Below are positions 13,259 to 21,951 of a DNA stretch of 27,480 nucleotides, piece by piece. Every line of letters begins with the position of its first letter. Positions within the stretch are counted from its first letter, which is position 1. The notes beneath the pieces are model-generated. The model saw only the letters and a list, made by a program, of their open reading frames with translations. It ran no database searches and was not told the origin of the DNA. The translations under genes and the position numbers were made by a program. The DNA is from Bdellovibrio sp. (GTDB lineage Bacteria > Myxococcota > SpSt-1050), in NCBI GenBank assembly GCA_020725805.1, contig DYEF01000030.1, forward strand, positions 1-27,480, in the 5' to 3' direction.

Positions 13259-16200
13259 ATGTATGTAAAAAGTTTCAGAGCGATTTTTATTGCCTTGATT
13301 CTATCGTTGGTTATTTTTGCTTGCGGTGATGAGGAGGGTTCAAAGAATAAAGATGCGGAAGTAACCGGGGATGTAGTTTCTGACACAGAGACTGTAAAAG
13401 ATGTAGTCTCTGACAAAGGGTTAGAGGATGAGGGAATCATGGATACCGGGACGCCCGATGCCACAGACGGGGACGCCTCTGCAGATGTAACTGATACTGA
13501 ATGGAATCCGACTACTGATGAGTACAATGAGGCAATTATGGCACTGGAGGAGGAAAGCATTGCACATATGATGGTGAATCTCTCTGCAGCTGTTGCAGAA
13601 TCGTCGGCACAGTTCGAAGAGATAGAGAACCTAAATCCGCCACCGCTGCCTCCGCCTTCCCTGCCTGAATGCCCGGTGGTCTCGGTTGATAAAGGAATCG
13701 ACCCGAAAATAATCCTTGAATACGTAACTATTGCAAAGGATGAAAACGGGAATGATACAAAGATTGAAGGTTGTATTGGACAGAACGGAGTATTCGCAAA
13801 GGGAACGATAGAGATCTCAAGGGTAGGAAGACTCAGCAACAAGTATACAAGAGTAACCTTTAAGAACCACGTAAGGGGCAAGAGAGTACGGGCACCGGAA
13901 TTCAATGGCTGTCTGAAGGTGACACGCAAACTCACAAATACCTATCTCATTGAGTCAGACCCGGATTCGTCCTGTGCATTGTCGGTTAAGCTCGGAAAAG
14001 ATGTTTTTGGGAAAGAGATTGTTTATAACGCGACTATATGTAAGGCGGTGGAGATAGAGATAGATCGTGTAAAGGGTTCTTTGAGAATAATAAATGCAAG
14101 TATTGAATTTTCTAAAGATAGTGTGGATTGTAATCAAGCTGGTGGCAGGATTGTTACAATTAGTGACATAGAAGGGAAACCTTCGGAAATAGTATATCCT
14201 TTCCCGCTTGAAGGGAAGACGACCTGTCCGCTCAGCGGGAGTATCAGGATTTCCGGAAAATATTTCAAGAGTGACAACGAGTATGCTGCACTATCCTATA
14301 TATCAGATAATGGTGTCGGAAAACTGGGAATGATTTATTATCTTGTGAATGGAGAGACGACAGGTGTTAATCCTACTGACCCCAAAAACAAGATGATTGA
14401 CCTCAGAGGGATAGAGGGGATGTGTATGGCTGATTATGAGCGAATTTACAGGTGTACCGTTCCGGATGATATGGGTAGTTGTTCGAATATCAAGGGTATA
14501 TACATCGCCAATGCAGGAGAACCAAAGCTGAGATATATAGACTCGGCTAATAATGTGATAGCCAACGGACCAATCGGGTCTGAGGTGCCTCAGGATTTAT
14601 GTTCGGCAGCGGCTTATGGTGAGGGCAGGCAGGTCAAGGACTTCTCAATGATGATGCAGATATTCGGAAACTGTGCTGTAACATTTATTGGCGGCAGACC
14701 GTCTTATAAGGCAAGACCGGTTGCTGCCTGCGGGGAAATCGTCTTTACAAACAACGAGAAGACCTCATTCGATATAAAATATAACGGCGGGGGGTCTCCT
14801 CTCAAAGAATTTTTCGGGATAACCTCCGGAGCAGACTCTATATCAGGTACAATAGGGCAGGATGAACTGAATATTAAGTTATCCTATGTTGTTCCTGCAG
14901 ATAAAGGTGGAAAATATTGTTTCTCTGATTCGTATTTTGGGAGTAACTCATCAAAATTTATCCGGGGTGCAACAAAAGAGAGGTGTCTCGACAATCCGCT
15001 TCCGCCTCAGTCTATATGGACCCCGCAGAATCAGACAGCACTCTGGAATACACTTGATTCTTGGGGCAAGAAGACCGAACTCGGCAGGCAGTGCAGCGAT
15101 TATGCTAATGCTCTGGCAAAAGAAATCAGCAATTATGATGATATACTTGATGATGACGGAAAGATTATTCAGGTAGGGAATGATATTGAATGGAAAGATA
15201 AAAATGGCAATATTCTCCCGATCACAGAGGCGTATGGTAAGGATCTGATTAGCGTAATGGCTGACCCGGTAGCATATAACGGCAATGCAGATTTCTTTGA
15301 TCCCGCACTTAAATCATCGGTTTTTACGGATGCTGCCAAGAAAGAAATAACAATCACCTTAAAAAAGACAATTGATGGGTGTAAAGATGCTAACAAGTGT
15401 TATAAAGAGTTGTCAAACGAGGCTGATGCAGACTGGAATTTAGAATCCGGTCAGGCATTCGGATACACACCTGCAACACAGGCGCGTTGGGGCAAGAAAT
15501 TTGTATTTGTTGTAGGCAGGATAAAGGTTAACTTTCCGCAGTACGAAGATTATAAGAACGCCTGCCTTGCTTATGTCTCAGGGTGTAACAAATTGCTAAA
15601 GGCAGAAAATATCTGTGATAAAATTACTGACCCGGAATGTCTTGATGAGACAAGAATCTTCTGCGAGTCTATCGAGGTTTTCTGCAAAATATTTGATCTC
15701 GAAGATCCGGCAAAAGACCTCAGCGGTTCTATTGATACTGTGCCTGATAGCTGGAAGACGCCGGTGACTATGAGTGAGGGTACGCCCGGCGACGACCTGA
15801 ATCTTGACCAGGTCGATATAAAGTCCATAGGTGAGGTCATCAGGGGAATTGCAAATCAGAAACAGGGTCTTATGGGTAGTGATAAATACAGAGACTTTGC
15901 TTTTGCCTATGTTGACCTTAATCCTGATATAAAAGTAAACGGGAATTATGTGACGGTGAGTTTCAAAGACAGTAAGGGTAATACCAAGACCGCAAGCCTG
16001 CAACCGGCAAATCTATTGGACGGTGTACTTTCATCTGTATCACCTATGTTTAAGGAGAAGGACCTCTCTTCTTCCGGTAAGTTTTATTCAATCAACAGCA
16101 AGACAAGCCCCGCCAGCATCGAATATGTTGAAAATGAAAACTACACATTTACTCTTGGAACGGATTATACGGGAGAGATACCGGTGAATCTGAAGACTGC

Positions 16201-16894
16201 CAGCATTGCAAACATTATAGCTCCGCCTCAGTTGAATATGTGTCTGCCTCCGCCTATTATACTTGACAACATATATTTCCCGACAATCAGGTGGTCACCG
16301 CTGATTAAGGCCGACGGAGACCTCTTAAAGGCTATATTAAATGACAGTAAAGACGCTATTGACTGGTCGAAGTTCAGTATCACCTCTGGTAAAGACCTTG
16401 TGAGCAAGATGAATGAGATAGCGAAGAAAATGGTTACAATATACGTCGGGGCGTATAACAGGAAGGAATATAAACTCTCCTGGCCTCAGGCAAGACCTCT
16501 GCCGCAGATATATTACCACGAAGAGCTGAGAGACAGTATCAGAATCTTTCCGGATATTGGATTTTATACAACGACGCCGATGCGCTGGTGGGATATCGCT
16601 CCGTCAGGAAGAGATTATATGCACGGTATTTATCAGGAGATTGTTGATTATCTTCTTGATATCGCTCTTGTCAGGGCAGATCATAAGGTTCTTACGGCGC
16701 AAGAGATTTATGGAGCCGATTATTCTCCTGAAAAGGCAAATGATGTGGCAATAGTTATTTCACTTGATATTGAATGGCAGCCAACCATAGTAATTAACAG
16801 CGATAAACTGCCGGGCGGAAATGTAACTCATTTCTGGAGACGCGACCTCGTAGGACTGCTGGTGCCATCATATTATTCCTGTCCTAAGCAGTAA
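13259..16894 (+). CDS. large lipoprotein, 1211 aa, function unknown
   Basis: The signal sequence ends in a canonical lipobox, LVIFAC, with Cys22. An Asp/Thr/Val-rich linker (about 23-82) repeats VVSDTETVKDVVSDKG-like units, then a helical stretch (about 85-125) and a Pro-rich patch (NPPPLPPPSLP) follow. The body is a long beta-rich region with many Cys pairs (CPVVS, CIGQNG, CPLSGSIRISG, CAAYGE-type spacing). A helical middle contains clustered Cys (about 760-820), and the C-terminal domain is rich in Trp/Tyr (WWDIAPSGRDYMHG, then HFWRRDLVGL). No database family is recognised. AAGGAG lies 7 nt before the ATG. It is the last gene of the tetR operon, closed by a strong terminator. Codon use matches its neighbours. 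Confidence 0.8.
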   Translation: MYVKSFRAIFIALILSLVIFACGDEEGSKNKDAEVTGDVVSDTETVKDVVSDKGLEDEGIMDTGTPDATDGDASADVTDTEWNPTTDEYNEAIMALEEESIAHMMVNLSAAVAESSAQFEEIENLNPPPLPPPSLPECPVVSVDKGIDPKIILEYVTIAKDENGNDTKIEGCIGQNGVFAKGTIEISRVGRLSNKYTRVTFKNHVRGKRVRAPEFNGCLKVTRKLTNTYLIESDPDSSCALSVKLGKDVFGKEIVYNATICKAVEIEIDRVKGSLRIINASIEFSKDSVDCNQAGGRIVTISDIEGKPSEIVYPFPLEGKTTCPLSGSIRISGKYFKSDNEYAALSYISDNGVGKLGMIYYLVNGETTGVNPTDPKNKMIDLRGIEGMCMADYERIYRCTVPDDMGSCSNIKGIYIANAGEPKLRYIDSANNVIANGPIGSEVPQDLCSAAAYGEGRQVKDFSMMMQIFGNCAVTFIGGRPSYKARPVAACGEIVFTNNEKTSFDIKYNGGGSPLKEFFGITSGADSISGTIGQDELNIKLSYVVPADKGGKYCFSDSYFGSNSSKFIRGATKERCLDNPLPPQSIWTPQNQTALWNTLDSWGKKTELGRQCSDYANALAKEISNYDDILDDDGKIIQVGNDIEWKDKNGNILPITEAYGKDLISVMADPVAYNGNADFFDPALKSSVFTDAAKKEITITLKKTIDGCKDANKCYKELSNEADADWNLESGQAFGYTPATQARWGKKFVFVVGRIKVNFPQYEDYKNACLAYVSGCNKLLKAENICDKITDPECLDETRIFCESIEVFCKIFDLEDPAKDLSGSIDTVPDSWKTPVTMSEGTPGDDLNLDQVDIKSIGEVIRGIANQKQGLMGSDKYRDFAFAYVDLNPDIKVNGNYVTVSFKDSKGNTKTASLQPANLLDGVLSSVSPMFKEKDLSSSGKFYSINSKTSPASIEYVENENYTFTLGTDYTGEIPVNLKTASIANIIAPPQLNMCLPPPIILDNIYFPTIRWSPLIKADGDLLKAILNDSKDAIDWSKFSITSGKDLVSKMNEIAKKMVTIYVGAYNRKEYKLSWPQARPLPQIYYHEELRDSIRIFPDIGFYTTTPMRWWDIAPSGRDYMHGIYQEIVDYLLDIALVRADHKVLTAQEIYGADYSPEKANDVAIVISLDIEWQPTIVINSDKLPGGNVTHFWRRDLVGLLVPSYYSCPKQ

Positions 16895-16920
16895 TCTCTG
16901 ACATCGTTTAAATGTTATAA

Positions 16921-16950
16921 GGGTGCGGTTGAAATCCGCACCCTTTTTTT
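16921..16950 (+). terminator. rho-independent terminator of the tetR-lipoprotein operon
   Basis: GGGTGCGG (16921-16928), a 7-nt loop and CCGCACCC (16936-16943), followed by TTTTTTT (16944-16950). On the opposite strand the same hairpin is followed by TTATAAC, so it may also stop the convergent tdh-kbl-pepD transcript, less efficiently. Confidence 0.92.
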
Positions 16951-16969
16951 ATTTAAATTCATTGAGTTG

Positions 16970-17902
16970 TTATATCAGATCCGGTATTGCTACCCTGTTT
17001 CCGCCTTCTGCCCTTGCCTTTTCGAGAGATGAAAGGGCGCCCTTGCACATATCGTGGAAGGATATATTTTCCGACTCTCCGCGTTCGGCAACCCCTATCG
17101 ACAATGTAATTCTCTTTATCGCTTCAGGCTCGGGTCTGAATCCGGCCATTTTTGCCCTGAGTCTCTCTGCCAGAGTGACTGCGCCTTCAAGTCCGGTGTG
17201 TGGCATCACGATCATTATGTGTCCGTCCTTGTAATAGACCGGAATATCCAGATCCCTTATATTCTGCCTTATCAGCATCGAAATATTCAGAATCAGGGAG
17301 TTGCGCTCGGGTTCCTTGAGTTTTTCACAGATACCGTCATAACCATCAATGGCGCAGACCATTATCGATAACGGAAAGTTGTACCTCTGTGCCCTTTTGA
17401 GTTCTACCGAGAGAATCTTTTTGAAGAATTCGAAGTTGTAAAAATTCGTAATCGGTTCTGTCCCCTGAGCCTTATTTAGGAAGATCTTGAGTTTGCCAAT
17501 CTCGTCCGTAAGTGAACAGATATCTGTTTTAAGTCTTTTTATCTGGAGCAGGAGATTGACCGAGGCCAGTAATCCGGTCTTTCTTACGGGGTGAAGAATG
17601 AATGAATCCGCTCCGGAGTCGTTGAATATCTTTTCTGCATCGCTTTCTACCGCGGGACAGATCAGAAGTACCGGGATATATTCGGGTGAATTCTTTATAT
17701 CCTTTATAACCTGGGCGATGTTGTATTCCTTTGTGTCTCCTCTCAGAATTACCAGAGACGGAATCTTCATCTTCAGTTCGTCCGTAAAATCCCTGAGACG
17801 TCCGAATTTATAGACATTCAGGCCGTTTGATTCAAGGAAATGTGCAAGTTTGCTTCTTTCCGCATTGTCGGAGTGCAGAAGAAAAATCTTTTCTTCTACC
17901 AT
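16970..17902 (-). CDS. receiver-GGDEF-like protein with degenerate phospho-acceptor and GGDEF sites
   Basis: A 310-aa protein. Residues 4-120 have a response-regulator receiver fold, but the usual phospho-acceptor Asp after the third strand (LVILRGD) is replaced by R54, and the conserved Lys-Pro is H104-P105. Residues 150-305 have a GGDEF fold (FYNFEFFKKILSVELKRAQR, then ITLSIGVAERGE and ALSSLEKARAEGGNRV). The signature GG(D/E)EF is KDGHI at 225-229, so diguanylate cyclase activity is unlikely. It is probably a scaffold or nucleotide-sensing protein. The ATG lies 3 nt after the pepD stop codon, and the only ribosome binding site (GAAGG) is inside the pepD C-terminus. It is therefore translationally coupled to pepD as the last gene of the operon. 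Confidence 0.85.
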   Translation of the reverse strand: MVEEKIFLLHSDNAERSKLAHFLESNGLNVYKFGRLRDFTDELKMKIPSLVILRGDTKEYNIAQVIKDIKNSPEYIPVLLICPAVESDAEKIFNDSGADSFILHPVRKTGLLASVNLLLQIKRLKTDICSLTDEIGKLKIFLNKAQGTEPITNFYNFEFFKKILSVELKRAQRYNFPLSIMVCAIDGYDGICEKLKEPERNSLILNISMLIRQNIRDLDIPVYYKDGHIMIVMPHTGLEGAVTLAERLRAKMAGFRPEPEAIKRITLSIGVAERGESENISFHDMCKGALSSLEKARAEGGNRVAIPDLI

Positions 17903-17905
17903 ATC

Positions 17906-19375
17906 TTACAGACCTTCTCTTGCGATGTTTTCGAGGAGTGTCTTCAGATAACCATAGAATCTGCCGACCGACGGGATATTGAGCTTCTCCTGCGGAGAGT
18001 GAACCCCGTGCATCTCCGGACCAAATGATATTACGTCCATTCCGGGCACCTTCTCCATTATGATTCCGCATTCGAGTCCGGCATGAATGGCGGTTATATG
18101 CGGTTCATTTCCTCTCAGATTCCTGAATACGGATACTGCCTTTTTAAGAAGCGGTGAATCGATATTCGGCCGCCAGCCCGGATATCTGCCATAACCTTTC
18201 GTCTTTCCGCCATATAACTCAACAATCGAATCTATACTTTCGAGTACACTGTCGAGAGCCTCTGATACAGATGAACGGGAACTTGTCAGAATCTCTACAC
18301 TCTTGCCCTTCAGTCTGATTGTTGCCAGATTCGAACTCGTCTCAACGAGTCCCTTGATCTCCCTGCTCATCGAGATTACGCCGTGGGGCAGGGCAAGAAT
18401 GAGATTTAAGACCCTTCTTGTGTCGGCAGGATTAATTGCCTTCGGGACCTTGTTTCTGAATTCCGATACTTCGAGTTTTATCTCTTTGTCAATCGTTGCA
18501 AATTCGGTCTTCGCCTTTTCGAATTCATTGTTCAGGGCCTCGGCAAATTTTTTGATATGTTTTGTATTTACGGCAACTGTGGCAAACGACTCTCTCGGAA
18601 TTGCATTGTGTTTGTCTCCGCCTTTGATATCGGCGAGCAGAATCTCTGCCTTCGCCTTTATTGCCGCTTTCAGTATCCGTGCCATAAGCTTAATCGCATT
18701 TGCCCTGTTGTCTATGATGTTGAGTCCCGAATGACCACCTAAAAGTCCTGAGACCTTGAGTTCGTAAACTCTGAATTTGCTGCTAACGCCTATCTGTTTG
18801 ACCGGAAGGGTTGTAATTGTATTTGCACCGCCGGCACAACCGATGAAGAAGACCCCGTCTTCCTCGGAGTCGAGATTCAGCATGATTTTCCCGGACAGTA
18901 TCTTTGCATCAAGATTGCTTGCACCGGTGAGTCCGGTCTCTTCGTCGACCGTGCAGAGAATCTCGAGTGGTCCGTGGACGGCGTCCGGGTCGTCAATGAA
19001 TGCAAGTGCGGCAGCAACACCGATTCCGTTGTCTGCACCAAGGGTAGTTCCTCTTGCCTTTACCCAGTCTCCGTCTACATAGGCATCAATCGGCTGCTTC
19101 AGAAAGTCGAAGCTTACATCGGAATTCTTTTCGGCGACCATATCAATATGTCCCTGAAGGATTACGGTAGGAGCATTCTCGAATCCTTTTGTTGCAGGAA
19201 CTTTCAGTACAACATTTTTAACCTTATCCTGTCTGAATTCGAGACCCTTTTTCTGTGCAAGTTCTTTCAGATAAGCAATTACCTTTTCCTCATGTTTGGA
19301 CGGTCTTGGTATATCGAGAAGCGCATCAAAATAGTGCCATACATATTTCGGTTCGAGGTTTGTAAATCTGTTCAT
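17906..19375 (-). CDS. pepD: aminoacyl-histidine dipeptidase (cytosolic non-specific dipeptidase, M20C)
   Basis: A 489-aa protein, the normal length for PepD. Di-zinc M20 motifs are visible: VILQGHIDMV (71-80, ligand H76 and D78), TLGADNGIGV (111-120, bridging D115), VDEETGLTGA (143-152, E145/E146) and LNLDSEEDG (167-175). The dimerisation or lid region has GGHSGLNI, and a late His sits in HAGLECGII. It hydrolyses dipeptides in the cytosol. AAGGAG lies 8 nt before the ATG. It follows kbl by 18 nt and is coupled to the receiver/GGDEF-like gene. With tdh and kbl it makes an amino-acid catabolic operon: dipeptides are opened, and threonine is converted to glycine and acetyl-CoA. Confidence 0.94.
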   Translation of the reverse strand: MNRFTNLEPKYVWHYFDALLDIPRPSKHEEKVIAYLKELAQKKGLEFRQDKVKNVVLKVPATKGFENAPTVILQGHIDMVAEKNSDVSFDFLKQPIDAYVDGDWVKARGTTLGADNGIGVAAALAFIDDPDAVHGPLEILCTVDEETGLTGASNLDAKILSGKIMLNLDSEEDGVFFIGCAGGANTITTLPVKQIGVSSKFRVYELKVSGLLGGHSGLNIIDNRANAIKLMARILKAAIKAKAEILLADIKGGDKHNAIPRESFATVAVNTKHIKKFAEALNNEFEKAKTEFATIDKEIKLEVSEFRNKVPKAINPADTRRVLNLILALPHGVISMSREIKGLVETSSNLATIRLKGKSVEILTSSRSSVSEALDSVLESIDSIVELYGGKTKGYGRYPGWRPNIDSPLLKKAVSVFRNLRGNEPHITAIHAGLECGIIMEKVPGMDVISFGPEMHGVHSPQEKLNIPSVGRFYGYLKTLLENIAREGL

Positions 19376-19393
19376 CTTATAATCTCCTTCGTG

Positions 19394-20584
19394 TTAAATT
19401 ATTCCTAACTTCTTTCCTACTTTTTCAAACTTGTCAAGGGCAATATCGAGGTCTTTTTTGGTGTGATTTGCCGTGACAATGGTTCTGACCCTTGCCTTGT
19501 CTCTCGGGACTGTCGGGAAGGCAATTCCCTGTGCAAAGACACCGTTTCTGAACAATTCATCTGACAGTTTCATTGCCAGCGCTCCTTCACCTACGATAAC
19601 AGGGGTAATCGGAGTCTGCGAGTTTCCGGTGTTGAAACCGAGCTGATTCAGTCCTTCCTTGAAGTATTTTGCATTTTCCCATAGTTTCTTTACGAGCTTC
19701 TTCCCTTCCTGAGAGCTCATAACCTCGACTGCCGCTATACAGCTTGCCGTGACCGCGGGCGGATGAGATGTGGAGAAGAGGAATGGTCTTGCCCTGTGTT
19801 CCATCAGGATTCTTATATCTTTTCTTGTGGCGATATATCCGCCCATGCACCCGATTGCCTTGGAGAGTGTCCCCATCTGTATGTCCCAGACCTTGCTTAG
19901 ACCGAAGTGGTGAACCGTTCCCTTTCCCTCTCCCATAACACCTGAACCGTGGGCATCATCTACCATTGTTATGGCATTGTATTTCTTTGCCAGTTCGTAA
20001 ATTTTATCGAGCGGTGCTACATCCCCGTCCATCGAGAATACTCCATCCGTGATAATCATAATCTTCTTGAATCCCTGAGCAGCCCCCTCCTTCAGCCTTG
20101 CCTCGAGGTCGTTCATATCGGCGTGTTTGTATATCGTGCGGGTAGCCTTTGTAAGTCTGAGCCCGTCTATAATCGATGCGTGATTGAGTTCGTCGGAGAT
20201 GGCAAGGTCACCCTCTCCCAGAAGCGTCCCGATAACGCCCTGATTTGCACAGAAACCCGACTGAAAAACGAGAGCTGCCTCGACACCCTTGAACTTTGCA
20301 AGTTTCTTCTCCAGTTCCTCGTGAATCTTTAATGTCCCTATAATCGTCCTCACGGCACCGGCACCTACTCCGTATTTTTTTATGGCCTCAATCGATGCCT
20401 TAACCATTTTCGGGTGATTTGTAAGACCAAGATAATTGTTCGAAGAGAGATTGATCACTCTCTTGCCGTCGATATTGCAGACTGCTCCCTGTCTGTCCAT
20501 AATGACTTTTAGTTTCCTGAAGACACCTCTGTCCTGAAGGTCTTTGATTGCATCTTTTACAAACTGAAACCTGTCATTACTCAT
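19394..20584 (-). CDS. kbl: 2-amino-3-ketobutyrate CoA ligase (glycine C-acetyltransferase)
   Basis: A 396-aa PLP enzyme of the alpha-oxoamine synthase family. Visible motifs are SSNNYLGL (47-54), SGFCANQG (109-116), [12 protein letters not shown] (130-141, ring-stacking H135) and [10 protein letters not shown] (207-216). The PLP lysine is K242 in [13 protein letters not shown]. The family also contains BioF, HemA and SPT, but the size, the N-terminal GVFRKLKVI and the adjacent tdh make Kbl the best call. It cleaves 2-amino-3-ketobutyrate with CoA to glycine and acetyl-CoA. AAGGAGG lies 7 nt before the ATG. A small CCGC/GCGG hairpin sits just before that site. A 104-nt gap separates it from tdh, so it may have some independent control. 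Confidence 0.93.
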   Translation of the reverse strand: MSNDRFQFVKDAIKDLQDRGVFRKLKVIMDRQGAVCNIDGKRVINLSSNNYLGLTNHPKMVKASIEAIKKYGVGAGAVRTIIGTLKIHEELEKKLAKFKGVEAALVFQSGFCANQGVIGTLLGEGDLAISDELNHASIIDGLRLTKATRTIYKHADMNDLEARLKEGAAQGFKKIMIITDGVFSMDGDVAPLDKIYELAKKYNAITMVDDAHGSGVMGEGKGTVHHFGLSKVWDIQMGTLSKAIGCMGGYIATRKDIRILMEHRARPFLFSTSHPPAVTASCIAAVEVMSSQEGKKLVKKLWENAKYFKEGLNQLGFNTGNSQTPITPVIVGEGALAMKLSDELFRNGVFAQGIAFPTVPRDKARVRTIVTANHTKKDLDIALDKFEKVGKKLGII

Positions 20585-20688
20585 TGCTCTACCTCCTTAC
20601 CGCAAAGGGCGGCCTGAAAATTTTTTGATTTTAAAATTATTTCGAATTTTCTTAGTCCTGTATTTACAGCTGTTCTCATTTATATGTC

Positions 20689-21738
20689 TTAGAGTTTCAT
20701 CACTATTTTTGCGGCTTTGTGGTCCTGTGTATCCAGCATAAGTTCAAAACCATCCCTGAATTTGTCAAACGGAATCTGGTGGGTAATGACAGGTTCGGGA
20801 TTGAGTTTTTTGGAGTCCAGAAGTTCCTTCATCTTTATCCATGTTCTGAACATTTCCCTGCCATTTATGCCGATGATATTTGCGCCCTTGAAAATGAGGG
20901 TCTCTGCAAAATTGAGTCTGATCTCGTCGGAGGGAATACCGAATGCAACAAAGGTCCCGCCTTTCCTTAATACCCTGAATCCGTCCTGAATTGCCTTTTC
21001 GGCTCCGGACATCTCGAGTACCACATCTACACCGTCACCGTCGGTTGCCTCGATGATCTTTCTGACGTAATCCGTTTCCTTGAAGACATTTATTGTCTCT
21101 GTGGCCCCCATTCTCTTACCTATGTTAAGGTTGAATTCATAGGTGCCGAGCAGGAATATTCTGGATGCACCGCCTACGTTTGCCACACCGGTGGAGAAGA
21201 GACCGGCAGGACCATCTCCGAATATAGCCATTGAACGTCCGGTAATATCCGTTGAGAGGGCTGTATAGACCGCATTCCCGAGAGGCTCCTGAATGGCGGC
21301 AATGTGCGGAGGCATGTCCTTGTTGTTCTTCCATGCACAGATTTCGGGTATAACGGCATATTCGGCAAAGCAACCCTGAGTATCCACGCCCAGAATCTTG
21401 AGATTGGTGCAGATATGCATCTGTCCGTTCTTGCATACCTTGCAGTGTCCGCAGGGTATGTGGCTCTCCGCAGAGATAAAATCACCGGCCTTTATTCCTT
21501 TTACATTTTTGCCGACCTTTACTACCTCACCGGCAAATTCGTGACCGAATACCATAGGAGTTTTGATACGGGACTGGGACCACTTGTCCCATTTGTAGAT
21601 ATGGGCATCTGTCCCGCATATGGATGTGGCAATGACCTTTACAAGCACTTCGGAATCAGATGGCTCCGGAATATCCACCGTAACGAGTTCTGCCCCCATC
21701 TTTGGCTCTCGCTTCATAATGGCTTTCATTTTGCTCAT
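20689..21738 (-). CDS. tdh: L-threonine 3-dehydrogenase (zinc-dependent MDR family)
   Basis: 349 aa from the ATG at 21738, chosen because AAGGAG lies 5 nt upstream. The longer open frame to 21798 would include the promoter. The catalytic-zinc Cys is in SICGTDAHIYKWDKWSQ, followed by FGHEFAGE. The structural-zinc cluster is CGHCKVCKNGQMHIC. The CGTDxHIYxWDxW and EPLGNAVYTAL segments are specific for threonine dehydrogenase. The nucleotide-binding GDGPAG is intact. The acidic residue that normally ends strand beta-2 and holds the NAD ribose is a Gly here (IFLLGTYEF), so the cofactor preference may differ. It oxidises threonine to 2-amino-3-ketobutyrate, which the next gene's product (Kbl) cleaves. 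Confidence 0.92.
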   Translation of the reverse strand: MSKMKAIMKREPKMGAELVTVDIPEPSDSEVLVKVIATSICGTDAHIYKWDKWSQSRIKTPMVFGHEFAGEVVKVGKNVKGIKAGDFISAESHIPCGHCKVCKNGQMHICTNLKILGVDTQGCFAEYAVIPEICAWKNNKDMPPHIAAIQEPLGNAVYTALSTDITGRSMAIFGDGPAGLFSTGVANVGGASRIFLLGTYEFNLNIGKRMGATETINVFKETDYVRKIIEATDGDGVDVVLEMSGAEKAIQDGFRVLRKGGTFVAFGIPSDEIRLNFAETLIFKGANIIGINGREMFRTWIKMKELLDSKKLNPEPVITHQIPFDKFRDGFELMLDTQDHKAAKIVMKL

Positions 21739-21766
21739 AAAGTCTCCTTTATCAAGACGGACTCGG

Positions 21767-21795
21767 ATTATAAGTCCCAGTATCTTCAAAGTCAA
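21767..21795 (-). promoter_or_regulatory. tdh-kbl-pepD operon promoter
   Basis: On the minus strand, TTGACT (21795-21790), a 17-nt spacer and a perfect TATAAT (21772-21767). The start near 21760 gives a leader of about 22 nt containing AAGGAG before the tdh ATG. Nothing resembling a riboswitch fits in so short a leader. Confidence 0.75.
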
Positions 21796-21894
21796 CAAAT
21801 TGAATTTTGATTTTAAAATTTTTATATTGGAAAAAACATATGTTTTCAGGAAGAAATTTATACCCTGTAAGAGCGGAATCAGACCTGAAATGGA

Positions 21895-21922
21895 TTGACA
21901 AAAATCAATTAGGTGGTAAAAT
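21895..21922 (+). promoter_or_regulatory. promoter of the 882-aa lipoprotein gene
   Basis: TTGACA at 21895-21900, a 16-nt spacer and TAAAAT at 21917-21922. A leader of about 23 nt carries TTGGAGG before the ATG at 21952. This promoter is divergent from the tdh promoter. Confidence 0.6.
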
Positions 21923-21951
21923 AATTATCTTACTTAATTGGAGGTATTATA

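Noticed and set aside
13240-13935. Reverse-strand 231-aa Ser-rich frame opposite the 1211-aa lipoprotein gene
   Set aside because: Shadow of the Asp/Thr-rich linker; the plus-strand frame has SD, lipobox and 1211 continuous codons.
20658-20669. CTGTATTTACAG palindrome between tdh and kbl, considered as a LexA box
   Set aside because: The spacing is CTGT-N4-ACAG rather than the CTGT-N8-ACAG LexA form, and it lies inside an operon, so no regulatory call is made.
20689-21798. Longer start for the threonine dehydrogenase (369 aa)
   Set aside because: The extra 20 codons contain the TATAAT promoter and SD, and the well-conserved protein begins at MSKMKAIMK (21738).
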